Assembly: GCA_903909375.1 (NCBI GenBank)
Contig: CAIVVM010000020.1
Coordinates: 79,260 to 143,259, forward strand
Reading direction: 5' to 3'
DNA from: an uncultured Alphaproteobacteria bacterium
Lineage (GTDB): Bacteria > Pseudomonadota > Alphaproteobacteria > Caulobacterales > Caulobacteraceae
Length of the DNA stretch: 64,000 nucleotides
A program made the translations under genes and the position numbers. Each line of letters starts with the position of its first letter. The first letter of the stretch is position 1. The notes beneath the pieces are model-generated. The model was not told the origin of the DNA, did no database searches, and worked only from the letters and a program-made list of their open reading frames with translations. This document shows, one piece after another, positions 59,440-64,000 of the stretch.

Positions 59440-59975
59440 TGCGGTTCCTGGCCACCGATGTCGTCGGCGTGATGATCATCGAGGCCGAGCCGAATCGCGA
59501 TGACCGGGGCGGATTCGCGCGACTGCATTGCCCGGAAGCGTTCGCCGCCGCGGGCGTTCCATTCGAACCCGTGCAGACCAGTCTTTCGACCAATCCGGCC
59601 CGGGGCACCCTGCGTGGGCTGCACTTCCAGAAGGCGCCCTACGCTGAAACCAAACTGGTCCGCGCGGTGCGCGGCCGCATCTTCGATGTCGCGGTCGACC
59701 TGCGGCCCGACAGTCCCACCCATCGCCAATGGGTCGGGACCGAGCTGTCGGCGACCAACCAGCGCGCCCTGTTCATTCCCGAAGGCGTCGCCCACGGCTT
59801 CCTCACCCTGGAGCCGGACAGTGATGTCCTCTATCAGATCGCCCCGGCCTATACCCCGGGACATGGCGCAGGCGTCCGCTGGAACGATCCAGCCTTTGGG
59901 GTCGTCTGGCCGGCGTCGCCGGCATTGATGTCACCCGCCGACGCGGCCTACGCTGACTACGATGCTCAGGATTGA
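59439..59975 (+). CDS. RmlC-like NDP-sugar 3,5-epimerase
   Basis: 178 residues, TGATG overlap with the methyltransferase. The cupin marks of RmlC are complete: DDRGGFARL, NPARGTLRGLHFQKAPYAET (the catalytic His is in RGLHFQ), and ALFIPEGVAHGFLTL, where the second His and the hydrophobic wall lie. Here it probably epimerises the CDP-4-keto-C-methyl sugar at C5 or C3, since no dTDP enzymes (rmlA, rmlB) are near. The name RfbC is not safe because the nucleotide differs. Confidence 0.9.
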   Translation: MRFLATDVVGVMIIEAEPNRDDRGGFARLHCPEAFAAAGVPFEPVQTSLSTNPARGTLRGLHFQKAPYAETKLVRAVRGRIFDVAVDLRPDSPTHRQWVGTELSATNQRALFIPEGVAHGFLTLEPDSDVLYQIAPAYTPGHGAGVRWNDPAFGVVWPASPALMSPADAAYADYDAQD

Positions 59976-60453
59976 TCCCACCGCCCGCATCTCGCCGATG
60001 GCCGACATCGAGGAGTCGGTGCGCGGCACGCTGATCGAGATTGGTCCCCGGGTGATGATCGACAGCTTCGTGAAGATCAAACCCACCGGCGGCATGGGCG
60101 ATGTGGTGATCGGCGCCGACAGCGCGATAAACTCTGGCACGGTGATCTACACCGGCAACGGCGTGCGTATCGGCGTTGGCGTGGCCATTGCCGCCAACTG
60201 CACGCTGGCGCCGACCAACCACGCCATTGCTGATCGCGATCGGATGATCAAGGACCAGGGCTTCCAGCCTTCCAGAGGCGGCATCCTCATCGAGGACGAT
60301 GTGTGGCTGGGGTCGGGCGTGGTGGTGCTGGACGGGGCGGTGATCCGCAAGGGCGCCGTGATCGCCGCCGGCGCCGTGGTGCGGGGTGAGGTGCCGGCCT
60401 ATGCGATCTATGGCGGCGTGCCGGCGCGCCGCATTGGCGAGCGCGGCGCATGA
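59962..60453 (+). CDS. Hexapeptide-repeat acyltransferase
   Basis: 163 residues with a left-handed parallel beta-helix of [LIV]-G-x4 repeats (VRGTLIEIGPRVMIDSFVKI, then VVIGADSAINSGTVIYTGNG). LAPTNHAI contains the catalytic His of maltose/CoA acetyltransferases. GGILIEDDVWLGSGVVVLDG and a YGGVPARRIG ending close the helix. It moves an acetyl or similar group from CoA to a sugar hydroxyl or amine. It overlaps the epimerase gene by 14 bases and the next gene by an ATGA. Confidence 0.88.
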   Translation: MLRIDPTARISPMADIEESVRGTLIEIGPRVMIDSFVKIKPTGGMGDVVIGADSAINSGTVIYTGNGVRIGVGVAIAANCTLAPTNHAIADRDRMIKDQGFQPSRGGILIEDDVWLGSGVVVLDGAVIRKGAVIAAGAVVRGEVPAYAIYGGVPARRIGERGA

Positions 60454-61247
60454 GCGTCACCGTCGTCGGCGCCCGGGGATTTGTCGGCGCGCGGCTCGCC
60501 CGGCGGCTGGCGGCCGAAGGCGCACGACCCTGGACCCCGGCCAAGGGTGATCCCGAATTGCTGAAGCGCGATCTCGGCGTGGTCTACTATTGCGCGGGTC
60601 TTACCGCCGACTACGACCGCCGTCCTTTCGACGCCGTTGAGGCCCATGCCAGCCTGGTCAGCGAAATCCTGCGCGCGGGGCGGTTTGACAGGCTGATCTA
60701 TTGCTCATCCACGCGCCTCTACGACGGCCTGCCGCAGGCCGAAGTGGACGAGAACGCCTCCCTGGTCTTCGATCCTGCCGATCCACGCCGGGTCTATGAC
60801 CTGTCAAAGGCCCTGGGCGAAAACCTGACCCTTGCCCGCTCCGGGGGTCGTGGCGTGGTGGCGCGCCTGTCCAACGTCTATGACGGCGCCGAAGGCTCAC
60901 CGGGGTTTCTTTCGGAATGGCTGATCAAGGCGGGACGCAGTCGCGATCTCACCCTGGAGTCCAGCCCGCACATCCGCCGCGACTATATCCATCTGGATGA
61001 CGTGGTGAGCGGTCTCATTGCGGTGGCCGGCGGCTCGGGAATCTACAATCTGTCTGCAGGCTCCCTGACCTCCAACGCCCAGATCGCCGAGACCTTTACC
61101 GCCGAGGGCTGGCGCGTGGGATTCACCGGCGCCGCCGATCCGCCGGCGCCGCCCAATGCTTCGGCGATGCGCCTGGCCGGTCTTGGCGTGCGCGCCCGGC
61201 CGGTCAGGGATGTGGTGCGCAGCTACTTGAGAGGCCTCGGGACGTGA
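60450..61247 (+). CDS. NAD-dependent epimerase/reductase of a CDP-sugar
   Basis: 265 residues, extended SDR. VTVVGARGFVGARLARRLAA is the cofactor loop, YYCAGLTADYDRRPFDAVEA follows, and the catalytic Tyr-x3-Lys is in RRVYDLSKALGE with YCSSTRLYDG before it. RRDYIHLDDVVSGLI is the substrate-side motif. It is shorter than epimerases of the GalE type, which fits a 4-ketoreductase finishing the sugar. The start lies in an ATGA overlap, and the next gene starts in a GTGA. Confidence 0.88.
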   Translation: MSVTVVGARGFVGARLARRLAAEGARPWTPAKGDPELLKRDLGVVYYCAGLTADYDRRPFDAVEAHASLVSEILRAGRFDRLIYCSSTRLYDGLPQAEVDENASLVFDPADPRRVYDLSKALGENLTLARSGGRGVVARLSNVYDGAEGSPGFLSEWLIKAGRSRDLTLESSPHIRRDYIHLDDVVSGLIAVAGGSGIYNLSAGSLTSNAQIAETFTAEGWRVGFTGAADPPAPPNASAMRLAGLGVRARPVRDVVRSYLRGLGT

Positions 61248-61897
61248 AGCTGATCGACCACACCCGGCAGAGCCTGCTGGACTATCTCACGGCCCAGTGC
61301 GCCGCCATCGTCCCCGATGGGCGCGAGGCGGCCTTCCGCGCCACCGTCGATGCTCATCTCGATGAGGCCCTGGAGCGGATGCATGTCTGCATCAACGCCT
61401 GCGCGCCCTGGCGGCCGGACCAGTTCAATGTGCTGCAGTCGTCGCAACATTGCATCTTGTTGTATTTCCTGTCGAATTCTATCTACGTTCGGTCCGGCGA
61501 CACAGCCGCCGCCACGCGACTGTTCCTGATGAACAAGGCGTTCAACGGGATCGACCTGTTCTACGAGATCGCCATGCCGCCGATTTTCTACATCGGGCAC
61601 AGCGTCGGCATCGTGCTGGCCAAGGCGACCTACGGCAACCGGCTGGTGCTCTACCAGAACTCCACCATCGGCCGTCACAAGGACCGGATTCCGGTCATTG
61701 GTGAAGGCGTGGTGGTCTATCCCAACTCGGCCATCATCGGCCGCTGCGACGTCGGCGACGGGGCCGTCATCAGCCAGGGGACTAGCGTGCTGGACGCCGG
61801 GGTTCCGCCCAACCGGCTGGCCTTTACCGGCGCCGATGGGCGGCTTGCCTTCCGGCCGGCTCCCACGGCTATTCTCGAAGAATACTTCCGGGCCTGA
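61244..61897 (+). CDS. CysE-like hexapeptide acyltransferase
   Basis: 217 residues from a GTG (GTGA overlap). The N-terminal half is helical (MKLIDHTRQSLLDYLTAQCA, then DAHLDEALERMHVCINACAP), as in serine acetyltransferases. The C-terminal half is a left-handed beta-helix (GHSVGIVLAKATYGNRLVLY, then QNSTIGRHKDRIPVIGEGVV and IIGRCDVGDGAVISQGTSV). The position at the end of the sugar operon favours a sugar acyltransferase over cysteine synthesis. It is the second acyltransferase in this operon, so the predicted sugar may carry two acyl groups or be an aminosugar made elsewhere. Confidence 0.85.
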   Translation: MKLIDHTRQSLLDYLTAQCAAIVPDGREAAFRATVDAHLDEALERMHVCINACAPWRPDQFNVLQSSQHCILLYFLSNSIYVRSGDTAAATRLFLMNKAFNGIDLFYEIAMPPIFYIGHSVGIVLAKATYGNRLVLYQNSTIGRHKDRIPVIGEGVVVYPNSAIIGRCDVGDGAVISQGTSVLDAGVPPNRLAFTGADGRLAFRPAPTAILEEYFRA

Positions 61898-61899
61898 GA

Positions 61900-64000
61900 T
61901 CAGCCGGCGGGTCTCACCGTGCGATAGATCATGTCGTAGAAATCCCGGGCGAACTGGTCAGTCTGACCCAATGGCCCGTTGCGCATCCTGTCGCGCAGCG
62001 AGCCACGCAGTTCCAGCCGGCGTTCGCGGTTTCCCGCCAGCGCCACGGCGGCCGCCAGATAGTCGTCCAGGGTGTTCACGGCCAGGTCGCCGATCCCGCT
62101 GTTGGTCATGATCGAGGCGCTGAGGCGCTCGTAGAAGGCCGGGCCGATCAGGCTGATCAACGGCACGCCCATCCACAGCGTCTCCGCCGTGGTGGTGCCG
62201 CCGGTGAGGGGGAACGGGTCCAGCGTAATGTCCACCTCGTTGTAGAACGGCATGTGAGCGCCCCGGATCACATGGAAGATCACGCGGTCGGCTGAAACGC
62301 CCTCGGCCGCGAACTGGCGCAGGATATTGGCGCGGAAGCTCTCGCCGCTGCCTTCCGGGCGAATGAAGGCGAACTTGGAGCCCGGGGTTGCGGCCACCAC
62401 GCGCGCCCAGGTCTGCAGGACCTCCCGGGTGTACTTGTGGGGGTTGTTCGCGGTGCCATAGGTGATGAACCCGTTGCGAAGCTCGGGCGCCTCCTTGATC
62501 TCCACCGTGTTGGAAAAGAACCGCGACCCCAGCGCGATCCAGCTCTTCGGCATCATCAGGGGTTTCTCGACCAGCAGCTCACGTTCCGACGGCACCGTGA
62601 TCGGATCGCAGACCAGATAGTCGATCGCTTCCAGTCCTGCGGAGTGCGGATAGCCCAGCCAGCTCGCCTGCACCGGCGCGGGCTTGTAGGCCATCACCTC
62701 CAGCTTGTTCATGTGTGTGGAGCCGCCCAGTTCGATCAGCATGTCCAGCTGATCCTCGGCGATCTTCTCGGCGGCGCCGGCCACGGAGATGTCCGGCCAC
62801 CAGCGGTACGCCGTCACCCGCTCGGTGATGTGGCGCTGGGCCGCGTCTTCCTGGCCCGTATAGAACGAATAGACGAACACCTCGAACCGCTCGTGATCCA
62901 CGTGATCAAACAGGGGCAGGGCGAAGTAGCCTACCGGGTGTTGCCGCAGATCCGACGACATGAAGCCCAGCCGGACCTTGCCGCCGGGCGCCCGCGGCGG
63001 AGGTCGCTTGATCGGCCGCCGGGATGCGGGAACTTCCACCCCGCGTCCCCAGATGCGGTGCTGCTCGAGCAGTTCCCGACGATCCTCATCGGTCCGAACC
63101 CGCGCCAGTTGCTTCAGCAGCGCCGTATGACGTCCGCTGCCCGCCCAGCCGCGCCCCAGCGTCCGGAAGTCACCCACCTGGTCCAGGCCGTCGAAGTCGC
63201 ACACCCGGATCATGATCTCGCACAGGATCTTGGTGACGCTTTCGGTGAACTCGGCGCTGCGGTGCAGGATGGTCTTGGCGAGCTGATAGCCTTCCTCGAT
63301 ATGGCCGCCCTCGTCGCCGCTGCGGGTGCGTTCCAGGCTCTCGATCAGGGCCGTGACATATTCGATCCGGCCGGGATCCAGGGCGATGGCCCGGCGCAAC
63401 AGCACATTGCCCGCCGCCCGGTCCTGCTCCGAGACCATGATGCCCAGCTGGTGATGCACCCATGCCGCGTCCGGTTGGGCGGCCAGCACCTCGCGGGCGA
63501 AGGCCTCGGCGCGCGCCACCTGACCGGTGCGGCGCAGCACCATGGTCTTGCCTTCCAGCAAGCGCGCATTGCCGGGGTTGGCTGCGATAGCCCTGTCGAG
63601 CTGGGCTTCGGCGTCAGCGGTGCGGTGCTCCTCGCCCAGGATGCCCACCATATCCAGCCAGGCGTCGATCAAGCCCGGCTGCACCGTCACCGCCTGCCGG
63701 AACCGCACCAGCGCCGGCTCCAGCTTGTTCTGCTTGTGCAGGGCGCGGCCCAGCTGGCGCTGGTACTCCCCGTTGCGCGGATCGATCCGCACCAGCCGGC
63801 TGAACACCCCCTCCGCCTTTGCGCCTTCGTTCAGATCCAGCAGGACATTGCCGTAGTTCTGCAGGCCGCCCAGGTTCTTGGGCGCGACCCGCGTGGCCAG
63901 CTCCAGCGCCGCCAGCGCTTCGGACAGGCGCTTCAGTTTGCGCAGATTGACGCCGCGCACATTCAGCAGGTCAAAGTCGCGCGGAAAGCGCTCCAGCCCC
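61900..64000 (-). CDS. TPR-containing OGT-like (GT41) glycosyltransferase, 5' partial
   Basis: At least 699 residues; the frame stays open to the right edge, so the N-terminus is outside the window and the GTG at 63960 is not the start. Tetratricopeptide repeats (about 8 in view, for example NYGNVLLDLNEGAKAEGVFS) precede the OGT catalytic part. That part has LGFMSSDLRQHPVGYFALPL, HERFEVFVYSFYTGQEDAAQ, IELGGSTHMN, APVQASWLGYPHSAGLEAID, and DPFPLTGGTTTAETLWMGVP. It is the homologue of the OGT at 52197-54545, with the same domain order and closely matched catalytic motifs. Two such genes around one RTX/CDP-sugar locus suggest division of labour between two protein acceptors. Confidence 0.92.
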   Translation of the reverse strand, partial: GLERFPRDFDLLNVRGVNLRKLKRLSEALAALELATRVAPKNLGGLQNYGNVLLDLNEGAKAEGVFSRLVRIDPRNGEYQRQLGRALHKQNKLEPALVRFRQAVTVQPGLIDAWLDMVGILGEEHRTADAEAQLDRAIAANPGNARLLEGKTMVLRRTGQVARAEAFAREVLAAQPDAAWVHHQLGIMVSEQDRAAGNVLLRRAIALDPGRIEYVTALIESLERTRSGDEGGHIEEGYQLAKTILHRSAEFTESVTKILCEIMIRVCDFDGLDQVGDFRTLGRGWAGSGRHTALLKQLARVRTDEDRRELLEQHRIWGRGVEVPASRRPIKRPPPRAPGGKVRLGFMSSDLRQHPVGYFALPLFDHVDHERFEVFVYSFYTGQEDAAQRHITERVTAYRWWPDISVAGAAEKIAEDQLDMLIELGGSTHMNKLEVMAYKPAPVQASWLGYPHSAGLEAIDYLVCDPITVPSERELLVEKPLMMPKSWIALGSRFFSNTVEIKEAPELRNGFITYGTANNPHKYTREVLQTWARVVAATPGSKFAFIRPEGSGESFRANILRQFAAEGVSADRVIFHVIRGAHMPFYNEVDITLDPFPLTGGTTTAETLWMGVPLISLIGPAFYERLSASIMTNSGIGDLAVNTLDDYLAAAVALAGNRERRLELRGSLRDRMRNGPLGQTDQFARDFYDMIYRTVRPAG

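Noticed and set aside
59439..59975. Calling the epimerase rmlC of dTDP-rhamnose synthesis
   Set aside because: No rmlA, rmlB or rmlD is adjacent, and the surrounding enzymes use CDP-sugars.

Overview
The window reads as one contiguous chromosomal segment of a GC-rich alphaproteobacterium. A Caulobacterales member close to Phenylobacterium or Caulobacter is the best guess. The reasons are the PhaR/PhaA/PhaB cluster, the MetX-MetW pair, a PrtD/RsaD-like type I exporter beside a small RTX protein, Wzm/Wzt-type O-antigen export, and many four-base ATGA or GTGA gene overlaps. The assignment is inferred from gene families, without any alignment. I found no insertion sequences, prophage, CRISPR array or rRNA. 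The only RNA gene I can support is one tRNA-Arg(ACG).

Left part (1-29 kb), mostly housekeeping. It holds the 3' half of thrS with an overlapping GT2 glycosyltransferase; a TonB-dependent receptor divergent from a NosFY-like ABC operon (ATPase plus two large permeases), with a Zur-box-like palindrome between them; an HMG-CoA-lyase-like enzyme and a GT39 glycosyltransferase; the phaR / phaA-phaB polyhydroxyalkanoate genes with a textbook PhaR operator; gloB, a PII protein, metX-metW, a SixA-like phosphatase, pyrD, an orphan histidine kinase, a gamma-glutamyltranspeptidase divergent from a P1-family self-cleaving peptidase, a secreted protein of unknown function, tRNA-Arg and an LptF/LptG-type permease.

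Middle part (28.6-46.6 kb), surface carbohydrate genes. It holds two GT4 glycosyltransferases, a polytopic membrane protein, an FkbM methyltransferase, an MFS transporter, the Wzm/Wzt O-antigen ABC exporter, a GT2 plus polytopic partner, and a sulfotransferase. These are followed by a four-gene operon in which two paralogous glycosyltransferases carry N-terminal copies of a repeat of about 38 residues (FDxxYYL..PDV..G..PL.HY...G..EGR.P). The last gene of that operon consists of a helical segment followed by about seven copies of the same repeat and no catalytic domain. I consider this repeat family the most likely under-described system here.

Right part (46.9-64 kb). A type I secretion ABC transporter and its HlyD partner precede a 620-residue RTX protein that ends in a strong terminator. 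A cytoplasmic TPR-OGT (GT41/SPINDLY-like) follows immediately, and a second OGT is cut by the right edge. Between them lie an M23 peptidase, a second sulfotransferase and a tightly overlapped seven-gene CDP-sugar operon: rfbF, rfbG, C-methyltransferase, RmlC-like epimerase, hexapeptide acyltransferase, SDR reductase and a second hexapeptide acyltransferase. Together the right two thirds look like a cell-surface locus that makes, modifies (methyl, sulfate, acyl) and exports a polysaccharide alongside a secreted RTX surface protein, which may itself be glycosylated.
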